NCBI GenBank assembly: GCA_036346375.1
Contig: CM070520.1
Location: 19,258,852 to 19,322,851, forward strand
Direction of reading: 5' to 3'
Source of the DNA: Guadua angustifolia
Taxonomy: Eukaryota; Streptophyta; Magnoliopsida; Poales; Poaceae
Length of the DNA stretch: 64,000 nucleotides
Part shown: piece by piece, positions 30,890 through 40,920 of the stretch
Layout of the letters: each line of letters opens with the position of its first letter
Position numbering within the stretch: position 1 is the first letter of the stretch
Made by a program: the position numbers and the translations under genes
The notes under the pieces: model-generated
What the model saw: the letters and a program-made list of their open reading frames with translations, nothing else
Databases searched by the model: none
What the model was told of the DNA's origin: nothing

Positions 30890-33800
30890 TGTAACATTCT
30901 AAAATTTGAAGTTTTTGAGTGCTTGAATTTTAAAATGAACCATTTGCATTTTCTTGGAATTAATTAAAGCTTAATTTGAATTTTTCAATAATAAAAGGAT
31001 TTAATTTGACTAATGTATCCATCAAACTAAAGATTTTCAATTTTTGTTGGGTTCCTTGTGCTTCAAGAATTTGTTCTGTATTTTCAGAGATTTTTCTAAA
31101 TTTATTTGCTATTTATTTGAATTTATTTGCTTTTACTCGAATTTCTGGGATTTCCTAAATTCAGAAATCATTTTATTTTCTTTTCTCCACCCAGGCCAAA
31201 TTCCTTGCACGGCCTCACATTCATCATCGCCTACTCCTCATTGCGCCAAATTAACTCGGCTTGGCCCGAGAAATTCCAGCCTAACCTAGCCGTGCCGAAA
31301 CCCTAGCGCCGCATCTGTTGGATCTTAATCTAACGGCCATTACTCGCCCACATAGCCTCGCGCTATGCGCCATTGGATCGTCACCTCGCGGATGGTTCTG
31401 ATCGTGCCACATCGCCCCGTGCCGCCGCCACATCTAGCCCTAACCCTAGCCGCCGATTTCGGCGTTCGTGCCGTGCATGCCTTCCCAGGCTATTTGAGCC
31501 CTCGAGATGCCTCGTGTTGCGTTCCCCGTCCCGCGCCACCTCGGTTGCCCTAGGTCTCGTCGCCCAAGTCGCTGCCAACGCCGAGCTCGCCCTCACCGGA
31601 GTTGTGCCTCTACCCAAGACCTTCTCCGCCGTCTTTCTCCCTCTCCGGTGGGTCTCTGTCGTCACTTCTTGCACGTCGGAGTTTCCCGCATCGCCCTCTT
31701 TCTGATCCGCGTAGACTCACGTCCGATCCACCGCTATTCCGCCGCTCGCCGCTTCATCTTCTTCAAGTCCGGTGAGTAGCGTCGCCGCCCTCGCCGTCGA
31801 GCTACTTCAGCGATCCCTAGCCGTCCGATCCGTGGTGATCGTTCCAGATCGAGCCACATCGTCGCTGCCCCGTTGTCCTCTTTGCCGTCCGATCGCCAGC
31901 CAACGTCTTGGATCTCACCGCATCTCCCCGCCCGTGCTCGTGTCCCGTGGCCGTCTGATCCTGAGCCATCGCTCGGATGAGCGCCGCATGGCTAGCCCAC
32001 ATCAGCGCCCCGAAGCCGCCGCGTCACCATCCGCGTGGCTGCCAAGCCGTCGCCATGTCAGCCTTAACTGCCACGCCTGCTTCCACCTCATCCAGTCTGC
32101 CATGTCACCCGACTTCCCTCTCAGTGCTCCTGGTCCACCGTGAGCCGTGTCTCTGACACATGGCCCCGCATGTCAGCCAACATTCTTTTCCCTTTTTCTG
32201 ATTTTCACGAAAACCCAAAATTCTAGCCCACGTGTCACCCCTTTTGTTTTTATCTGATTTTCTCTCCCGAGAGACTTCCAGGAGCCTGTTCTCCTCCGTC
32301 CGAGCTCCAGTTCCAGTGATTCAAATTTCTAAATTCATCTAAATTCATGATATATCTCTAGTACCATTCTTTTCAATTTTTGAATTTTGTTTAAATTTGT
32401 TTTATTTATTTATTTATTCTCGTTTCACGTGTAGACGACGCAGTAAAAACGCAGGCGAATCGTCAGGCAGAGGTAGAACCAGTAGGAGCCAACGAAGGCA
32501 AGTCTTCCTTGAACATGTTGATCCCAAATTTTATAATAACATTATGTTGTTTTAAATTATGCATGCTTGTTATTTTACGCAATATACTTTAATTGTAGTT
32601 TAGGGTGTAGTTAAATTCCAAAACTTGTTATACCCTCATTGATGTTGCTCATGCCAAACCTTTTGTCACCCTATATGATATCTAGCAAATTTATTTGGTA
32701 ATAACCAATAGTGTAGCATGGGACAATAGAATTGCTTAGTCCAGCTTAAACGTTTCGGTATTATGCCACTATGGAAAACTTTTCAAATATTGTTTAAATT
32801 TATTTGTTGAGTTGTGGCAATTGGTATTGCTGCTGTTATTTAATTGAAATAAATTGGAAATGGCTTAGACCGGGGCGGATGTATGTTTGGTGGGTGCTGG
32901 ATGCATGAGACCTTGTAAAGTGAATGTTCCGCCTTAGTCAATTAAGAACCAAAGCATGTGTTACCATGGACCGAGCACTACCGTACAACTACAAGTCTAT
33001 ATGGGTACGACCTGGCTAATTAATTTGTGCGTCTCGTTATTGGTTTCACCATTTGGTTAGATGTGGGTGCCGGATGTAGACACTCGGAAGGTGCAAGAGG
33101 GGGCTTCTGTACTGGTTGGCTAGAACCCTAACAGCGGTGAAACCTTAGCGGGCGAAGTTAGTAGCGGGGTCGTGCATTGTAAAGGCCTTGTTATGATCTC
33201 TCTGCCGACACACCAAAGGAAGTGTCTTAATTGCATGGCGACAAGAGTCGATCATGTCTTGTGGGTAAAGTTATACATACTCTGCAGAGTTAAAACTACT
33301 TAAGTAGCCGTGCCCACGGTCAAGGGCAGGTAAGGTACACTAGCACATTGTAGATTTTATGGTTTTGTTTTAACTGAAAATGATGGTTTGGGAATCCGTG
33401 AGTGGTTGGAACTCTCGGATTATGGTTTGGCGGTTGGAGCCAGTCAGGTGGTTGGAACCTGTGTAGTTGTTACATCAAATTCAATTACTATTCAATTATG
33501 TTTTGATTAAATGATGCTTTATGAAATTACTATTGGTATTTAAAGTTTAAATCATGCTTTACGCCAAAAGAATCATATTATGCCTTCAATTGTTCAGCCA
33601 TGCATATAGTTATCATGCATTATGTTTCCACGACTTGCGGAGTACATTTTGTGCTCACCCTTACAACTTCCCAACTTTCCACAGAGGAGTGTGCTGAAAC
33701 TAAAGGTGACTACGAGTTCTATGCTTGTGATTATGATGAAGGTGATCCGGACTACTAGGACGCGTACTCCAGTCGATTGCCTGTTGGGCATATGGATTGG

Positions 33801-34034
33801 CTCATCTACTGCTGTTATTTTATTTCCGCCGCTTCTTATTGAACTCAAGCTATGAGACTACTTACTTGTAATAATTTGACCATAATTAAGGCCGATACTC
33901 TCTTTGCTTAATTAATATTATTTGGTTCGTAATATGATTGTATTATTATCACTGTTTCCACTATGTGTGCTAGCTTTTTGTGGACTAGCACAGATATACA
34001 CAGAGGATTCGGATTTGAAAATCCGGTTCCGACA
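30890..34034 (+). mobile_element. Solo LTR of the TGTAACATYC family, TSD TACTG
   Basis: 3145 bp, starting TGTAACATTCTAAAATTTG and ending GGTTCCGACA, with exact TACTG duplications at 30885-30889 and 34035-34039. It lies in the intron between the two pieces of STP copy 2; copy 1 shows the empty site (GATACTGCAAGTGC at 17392). 31190-32160 is GC-rich and open in several frames, giving Arg/Pro/Ser-rich translations without similarity I can name. Same family as the other two solo LTRs: shared blocks include the GTGCCCACGG stretch near 33310. Confidence 0.93.
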
Positions 34035-34200
34035 TACTGCAAGTGCACAACCTAGCTTATATTACTTCAAGCTAATAATGTGATCAGACAATGAAGGTTT
34101 TTTTGGCTGGATGGGATTACTACGTTGCAATCTTGGCTGCATTGCTTTACCGCCCATCTTTGCCGATATTATTCCACAGCTGCAACGGTGTGTTCAGAAA

Positions 34201-35197
34201 TACGTTCAGTTAACAACAGTTATCATCCACATGATGATTGCTACTATGCCACTTTAGTTGCACGGGATTTATCATTGGGCAGATTTTATTCAACATTTCA
34301 TCGTCGGTTTCTTTGACGTTTCCTTATCTATTTGAAGAATTAAAAAAATAATTTTAGTTGAGGAGATAACTGAATTTGGTGTTTCATCACCATTATTTAG
34401 TGTTTTATTCACTGTTTGGATACGTTGACCATTATAGAGGTTTTTGGCAACATTCATTTGGAATTTGATGACACCTTGATGGTAGCTTTATACTCTTCGA
34501 AGTTTTTCTAGTGAAGGTTTTACTCCAATATCAGTTTGAGATGAAGGTTTAAAGTGCAGTAAAGAGTTTATTTCTATATGGATACTGTAATGTTGTTTTG
34601 TTATCTTTACTCGATATGAGGGGTCTACTGTAATTTATACTCTATTGATGGCACAAGAATTTTTCTTCATATTGACATTTTTTGAGCAGTTTCAACCATA
34701 TTATGGATTTTTAGTAGGCAGTTTGTTGAATTTTATGTTCCATGTGAAGCATGCCAAAAATTCATATTATGAGTTCTTCACTATCTACCCAGCACCACGG
34801 GCGATGCCATGACTTATGCCGTTTGATGATTGAGTGTTTATTTTAGGAGATCAGTTGCACAGACTGTGACTTTACTAGGGTTATGAATTGTTGAAGACTT
34901 AGATTCTTCATCTGCTTTGCTATAGCTGTATGTTTGAATTGACGGTTCCAGTTTTTCTCACTATCTTCTAGCAGTTTGCTCAATCTCGCTTCATGAGAAG
35001 CGTTTGGATTAAATTGTTCTAATCTTTTATATCCTTGGTGGTTTTTGCACTATAAGTGCATGTTTGGATTGACTGTTTCAATCTTCCTTGTTCAATAGTC
35101 ATTTCGACTTTTAACACACTTGTATTCACGTACTTATTTACCCATCGGGGTTTTCCGGAAACAACTTCGTTATAGATTTTAATTTTAAGCAAAGGTT
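34201..35197. other. No gene recognised
   Basis: AT-rich sequence with stops in all frames and a repeated GTTTGGATTGACTGTTTCAATC-like phrase (34930, 35000, 35070). It may be internal sequence of the element whose LTR follows; I see no protein domain. Confidence 0.4.
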
Positions 35198-35423
35198 TGT
35201 TGGAGATAACTTAATATCTCTAACTACCATATCTTTTGATACTATCCAAATAGGTTGTTAGTCCAAGTCGTCTACGACTAAGACTCTTTGGTTATATTAG
35301 TCAGCCCCCTGTACTTGTAATATCAAAACATCATAGTGGATTGTTTTCTATGGTTTTTTTCTATAAAGGTTTTTCCACATTAAATCGTGTCTCTAATATT
35401 TTGCCGTGCATTTATCCCTAACA
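35198..35423 (+). mobile_element. Short copia-type LTR (226 bp)
   Basis: Begins TGTTGGAGATAAC, ends TTTATCCCTAACA, has the TG...CA ends and a CTTGTAATATC stretch typical of short copia LTRs. Its right edge is exact: from 35424 the sequence matches DUF6598 copy B. The 5 bases on each side (AGGTT, CTCAG) differ, so it is not a clean solo LTR; it may be the 3' LTR of a larger, degraded insertion. Confidence 0.6.
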
Positions 35424-36248
35424 CTCAGTATGCTTGTGATTGACTAGAGGTCATTGGCTTACAATTAAATGGCTGAAAGCATTTAGAGTTGGTATATATT
35501 TGAAGTGCATATAATTAGAAAAGGAATTATCTAATTGAATTGAAACTCCATATCAAGTTGATCCTCCTATGTCCTCTCTTCTATTATTGTTATCTTTGCC
35601 TTGTGGTTAGTCACCTTTTTTTTTGTGATTTGATATCCAGTTAGCTACAGATGAATCTATACATAAAAGTTTTGAATGTTTCAGAATCTTTCATAAAATC
35701 AATTGCTTGTTGCTGGAAATATTTCTTAATGAAATATTGAGGTTAATTATTTCAGGCAAATATTGCTGAATAATTCAAAAGAATTGGGTTACTGATTACA
35801 TGCTACCAGTTTTAACCAAACTTGGATGTTTGCAGGACTCATCTTTGGTCCTGACAGGACCTATTCGGGCAAATATCGGTTTCCATTGCGTTGAATTTGA
35901 GGTTGATCTTAAGGTTCAGGGAAAAGGGCAATCTGACAATAAAGTTTTGAGTACCGGGTACTTTGTGTATGAAACTATAGGTCCAGGTACTAGAGTTGGA
36001 CAATTCCTGACAAGGACATTTCCAGTCAAGCGTTGCACAATAGAGGTGAAGTTTGGCCATTTTGCAAAGGCGGTGGATGCAACCATTGAGGTTAAAATTG
36101 TTGTAGGATCAAGTGATTTCCGTGGAAGATTCGTTTCATGTACTGATGGTTTTAATGAGGAAGTGGTGATTCTGGAGATGCTTTGGTACCTGTTATTGCT
36201 GATGGTTTGATCAAGCTTTCGCGTCGTGTTGTCGTCATAGAAGGAACA
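35424..36248 (+). pseudogene. DUF6598 gene copy A, intron end and exon 3
   Basis: Intron sequence from 35424 matches 38896 onward. Exon 3 starts after the acceptor TTTGCAG at 35836 and encodes DSSLVLTGP, VEFEVDLKVQGKGQSDNKVL, VKRCTIEVKFGHFAKAVDAT and SSDFRGRFVSCTDGFNEEVV, the core of the DUF6598 domain. Near 36165 an 8-bp deletion relative to copy B shifts the frame and gives an early stop at 36208. Similarity to copy B ends near 36248, so the last third of the domain is lost. With exon 2 at 16159-16317 this forms one gene split by 18.9 kb of insertions. A pseudogene. Confidence 0.85.
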
Positions 36249-36849
36249 GGGGCCGGGTGCTGACAGATAGACAACAAATAAAGACTTTCTATAATTATGG
36301 ATACATATTCTTTAGTAAATTATTTATTCTTGATTTTATGAACTGTAGAGGCAAAATTTACGTACTTTTATTTATACCAAATTCAAGAGACAAAGTAACA
36401 AATTTTTTATAATTGTTTCTAAGATGTCTCATGCGCTTAGGGTCCTCGGATCAAGATAAGTATTTATTTTGCATAAATTCTGACATTGAAGGATTAAGGT
36501 TTTTCTTGATTTCTGATTTGAAATTTTACCTGGCATTAAATATATTTATAAATTTTTGATATTTTTACCAGGGATTAATATTGCCCTGAAGAAGACTTGA
36601 TAAAATTTTCAGTCAAAGATAAGCTTTGAAAACTTTTATAAAATTCTAGCTACACAATAATTTGGGGTAAAACTGATCATTTTTTTTTTCAATCTGTTAT
36701 TTAATACCCAAAAATCCTTTTGATAGCTGAAGATAGATACTGAGTATTCTTAAAATAAGTACGATATCGACTAAGGAAAGTTTTGCTCAGTTATGCTTAG
36801 GACTCAAGATACAATTTTTTAGAAGCCTCAAGACGATCATTGGCATTTG
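36249..36849. other. AT-rich stretch, no gene recognised
   Basis: Stops in all frames and no motif I can name. It separates the truncated DUF6598 copy A from the gypsy relic. Confidence 0.5.
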
Positions 36850-37440
36850 AGATCATTATATTTAAAATGTTATATTAATGGCAAGCCGATTTCAAAGATG
36901 TTTGTCGATGGAGAAGCAACTGTTAATTTAATACCATACATAACATGCAAAAAGTTGGGTCCGATAAAGTTCTAATTAAGACTAATATGGTTTTAAATGA
37001 CTTCACAGGCAATTCCACAAAGGTGAAAGGGGTGATGGTAACAGAGCTTATTGTCGGCAGCAAGACTTTGCCAGCTGCTTTTTTTGTAGTCAACACTAAG
37101 GGAAATTATAACGTTCTGTTGGGATGAGATTGGATTCACACGAATTGTTGTATTCCGTCAACTATGTATTAAATGCTCATTCAATTGAACGGGGACAAAG
37201 TCAAAGTAATCCAAGATGATATATCAACTCATATAACCATGGTCAGTTCAGATATGAATTGGCAACTTGACAGGACTAAGTGCATATCGGGTAAAGCTCT
37301 GGATGATTGTGATGTTACCTGCATTAACAAAATAGGGTTTATTCCGATTAATGTAAGGCTAAGCATGTTTGATCGAACAGGTGAAATTTTACGCCGATGG
37401 AATTCAAATCGGCAATAAAGGCATTACAGGATAAAATGCA
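36850..37440 (+). pseudogene. Ty3/gypsy aspartic protease relic
   Basis: 36860-37140 encodes, across frames, CYINGKPISKMFVDGEATVN, then LIKTNMVLNDFTGNSTKVKG and KTLPAAFFVVNTKGNYNVLL, followed by DWIH and CCIPSTM. This is the retropepsin segment between gag and RT of grass gypsy elements; FVDGE stands where the active-site DG(A/G) motif is. There are stops and at least one frameshift, and no RT or LTR follows. An isolated fragment. Confidence 0.75.
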
Positions 37441-38127
37441 AAGTTATAGGTAAATAACGGATAGCTATGAGGCTATTGAAGGCTTTAGTGAGGATGATAT
37501 TAAGTTAGCAATTCTCGGGAAAAAAAAACTAGCGAGGTGGCTTGGCTCGATAAAGGCTTAGTTCGATTTAACTTGAACTCATGCCATAAGTGAGCCGAGC
37601 CAAACAACACATTATTTTGTTGGCTAGCTTAATGAGCCGAGCTTAAGCTAGATCGCGAGCTACTCGGGCCACAGCCCACTACTACCAAACCTGACACTAA
37701 AAGAGCCCATGGGCCATAGCAGTAGCACACACGTGGCCGCCGCCTTCACCCTTCACGAGCGGCCATTGGCGACGCCGACAACACCATCCGCCTCCGAGCA
37801 ATTTGGGTATTTGCCACTTTAAATATGTGGCTTCGCAAATTTGCCACTAAACTCACATTTCATTGATTTAGATGGTCCCATATGTCATTGACTCAAGTGA
37901 CATCACAATCCAAAAGGTCAATCTTTAAAGTGCAAATAACCAATTTTCTCTCCGCCTCCAGGCTCCAGCCTCCTTCCGGCCCCTCTGCCCTCCCGGCCAT
38001 CTCCTCCGCCTCCGGCATCCTTCCGGCCATATTTATGTGACTTTCCCAGATGAAAATAAAACAGAAGCCAGATTGACCGACGAGAAGAGAAAGAAAAAGA
38101 GGGAAAAAAGCCAGATTGCTTGCGGAG
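37441..38127. other. Upstream region of DUF6598 copy B
   Basis: Contains repeated GAGCCGAGC phrases (37580-37640), then a MITE-like ATTTGCCAC block (37810-37850) related to the element at 40504-40656, then a CT-rich stretch before the ATG. No clear TATA box; promoter not defined. Confidence 0.4.
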
Positions 38128-40270
38128 ATGGAGACGCGGGTGGCTGTTCTGGCGGCGCAGGAGATGGAGACAGAGATGGCCATGGATGTTTCGGGGGCGC
38201 CGGTCACGGAGACGGGGGCGGCGGCGGCGAGGAGCAGCAGGAAGAGGCACAACGAGGGGAGCGGGGACGTGGACGGAGACTGCAGGAGCGATGCGAAGAG
38301 GCGGCGCGACGACGACGATGACGAGGAAGAGCCCGACCCGTGCAGTTACAGTGAATTGTACGAGTTTCTCTGGGACCGCTGCGGGGGCAAATCCGATGAT
38401 GTCAGTACGCATCTGCTCCCTTGAACGATTCACTCATGGCCGATTGGGGGCATGAATTGCAAATTCAACAAGTTCATGATGCGTCCCGGAGATCGAAAAG
38501 CGATGATTTTTTTTTGGTGGTGAATGAGCCAGGGGGCCAATGAGCCACACTGATGACGAACAGAGTAGGAATGGCTCATGGATGTCTCCTTGCCTGGAGA
38601 TCTACTCGTGCAAGGTCTTCGGCATCGTGGACGACGCGCAGGCGCTCACTGCAGAGGCATGCGCCACGAATTATTCGATTTAACCCTTCTCGCATGTGTT
38701 GTTCTTTGTATGAGTTGATTTGTCGTAGTGTTATTTCATTGTTGTTGGCGTTCTAAACTTGGATGGGTACTAGCTCGGAAAAAACTCCAAACTGCCATCT
38801 AATTAATCTTCATGGCCATCTGCCATCTAATTAATCTTCATGGCCGTTTGGATCCAGATATACATTAACAATTAATGTTATGTTGTGCACTATTGCTCAC
38901 TATGCTTGTGATTGACACGAGGCCACTGGCTTATACTATTTAAGTGGTTGAAACTTGAAAGCAATTAGAGTTGGTATATATTTGAAGTGCATATAATTAG
39001 AAAAGGAATGATCTAATTGAATTGAAACTCCATATCAAGATGATCCTCCTTTGTCCTCTCTTCTATTATTGTTATCTTTGCCTTGTGGTTAGTCACTGTT
39101 TTTTTTTAGTGACTTGATATCCAGTTAGCTATAGATGAATCTATACATAAAAGTTTTAAGTGTTTTATAATCTTTTATAACATCAATTGCTTGTTGCTGG
39201 AGATATTTCTAAATGGATTATTGTAGCTAATTATTTCTGGTCAATATTGCTGAAGAATCTAAAAGAATCCGGTTACTGATTACATGCTACCAGTTTTAAC
39301 CAAACCTGGATGTTTGCAGGACTCATCTTGGTTCCTGACAGGACCTATTTGGTCAAATATCGGTTTCCATCACGTTGAATTTGAGGTTGATCTTAAGGTT
39401 CGTGGAAAAGGGCAATCTGACAATAAAGTTTTGAAACTATCGGTCCAGGTACTAGAGTTGGACAAGTCCTGAAAAGAAGATTTCCAGTCAAGCGTTGCAC
39501 AATAGAGGTGAAGTTTGGCCATTTTGCAAAGACAGTGGAGGCAACCATTGAGGTTAAAATTGTCGAAAGATCAAGTGATTTCCGTGGAAGATTCGTTTCA
39601 TGTACTGATGGTTTTAATGAGGAAGTGGTGCTGCTTGATTCTGGTGATGCTTTGGTACCTGTCATTGCTGATGGTTTGATCAAGCTTTCTCGTCGTGTTG
39701 TAGTCATAGAAGGAACATGGGTGCTGAATCTTCATGCGATCACTTGGAAAGGCCATAGCAAGAATGTTGTTGCCAAAGATAGTTGTACTGCTGAGAAAGA
39801 TGGTAACAATGGGACTAATGGGGTTGATGCTCCTGGTGAAGCTTGTGCCAAGTTCACCGCTCAACGTTTCAAAAGATCAAGTGAAACACTTGATCTTGGG
39901 TTCTGTACGATGGTAGCAAATCAGTCTAGCCCATTGGTTCGGAGGTACTGTAAAACCCATTGTGTGGACTGTGAGTTTTCTGTTTTATGTGTGTAGTTCC
40001 GATGTCCAAAGCTGTCGAGCTGCTATGCAATTTTGTGTCGATTAGTTACTGAATTAGTGAATTGTATACTTGCCTGACAATCTGACATATTATGAATAGC
40101 GTCATTCCTTTATTGCTTTCATTGTGTGATACATAATTGCATCTGATTCTCTGCATTGTCAGGTTAATAATCAAGACATTGGGTGTGTCACTTCATCTAA
40201 GCCGGCACCAAACAAGAGAAAGTTGAGTGAGCAAAGCCTTGACTGTGTTGCAAGCAGACTGCTGACCTAG
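38128..40270 (+). pseudogene. DUF6598 family gene copy B (disrupted)
   Basis: Exon 1 (38128-38400) starts with METRVAVLAAQEMETEMAMD, has a Lys/Arg-rich and Asp/Glu-rich middle (RKRH, KRRRDDDDDEEE), and ends PCSYSELYEFLWDRCGGKSD before a GT donor, as in other family members I recall. Exon 2 (about 38590-38690) is shortened: EIYSCKVFGIV is followed directly by DDAQALTAE, lacking about 20 residues that copy A retains. Exon 3 begins at 39320 after TTTGCAG. A 22-bp deletion near 39430 relative to copy A shifts the frame; the rest is open from 39508 to 39996 (EVKFGHFAKTVEAT, DGLIKLSRRVVVIEG, LDLGFCTMVANQSSP). A possible last exon follows an acceptor at 40163 and ends TAG at 40268. Biochemical function unknown. 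Confidence 0.8.
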
Positions 40271-40503
40271 GGTTTCGGTTCATTTACAGGCAGTTCATGG
40301 TGCATTTTGCGTTCGATCGTCTTTTGCAAATTTGTGTTACAGCTTCAAACAGGGATGGCTGTGCCTAGCGTGGATTTGCTATGGCCCTGCTTTCTGTTGT
40401 AAGCTTGATGCTTTAATTAATCGCAATAGCGCATCAACTTAATGTTTAATTAGTTCATGCTGTGTGAGTGCCTGTGCTGTGACATTGAGACCGAGATCCT
40501 ACA

Positions 40504-40656
40504 AAATATTTAGGTTTAATCCGATATTTGCCACCCTTCAACGTGAAAATTCGACGTCATGTACAAAAAATGCCACTCCAGTGGCATGATTTGTACATGG
40601 CGTCAAAGATTGAAATTGAAGAGTGGCAAATTTCTAAATCTCCCAAATATTTTTCG
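40504..40656. mobile_element. Small MITE with long inverted repeats
   Basis: About 150 bp that folds on itself: AATATTTAGG...ATATTTGCCAC at the left pairs with GTGGCAAATTTCTAAATC...AAATATTTTT at the right, and the centre pairs as well (TGCCACTCCAGTGGCA). It lies just downstream of DUF6598 copy B; a related ATTTGCCAC block lies upstream at 37810. Confidence 0.7.
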
Positions 40657-40920
40657 TCGAGATGGCTCATGTTAAAATTGCTACGCTTGTGAGGTACAGA
40701 AGATGAAACACAGAAGACAAGACAGGGCTGGAATTGATAATATTCATTGCTTGGCCTCAATGAAAATACAAATAGACGGTATACATGCATTACATGAGCT
40801 CAGCAAAATTTATAATTTTAAGTGCGTAATCAAAAATAGACGCGGCAGCACCATGGTACCAGCTGCTTTATTTGTAACGTGACTGGATCTCTGCAGTTGC
40901 CGTTCCAGCCAAACTTCCAA

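Larger units (their letters stand above)
30035..34200 (+). pseudogene. Monosaccharide transporter (STP/MST) gene fragment, copy 2
   Basis: 30098-30217 encodes TTGVGEMSRFNAMLVVFYIC then LYVADFVWSWGLLG-stop-LIP, matching the STP signature GVGEM ... VYVAGFAWSWGPLGWLVP. The frame is cut by a hAT element (30218-30739) and resumes at 30748 with DELL and EIRSA, matching SEIFPLEIRSA. A GTAAGT donor is at 30840. The second piece (34080-34200, VFLAGW-like) is separated by the solo LTR at 30890-34034. STPs carry hexoses with protons across the plasma membrane. A nonsense codon, frameshifts and missing helices exclude function. Upstream part 30035-30097 is weakly matching. Confidence 0.7.

Noticed and set aside
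31365..32143. GC-rich open frames up to 123 codons
   Set aside because: They lie inside a solo LTR with perfect target duplications and have low-complexity translations; the same holds for 14267-14710.
35198..35423. A clean solo LTR
   Set aside because: LTR-like ends are present, but flanking 5-mers AGGTT and CTCAG do not match.
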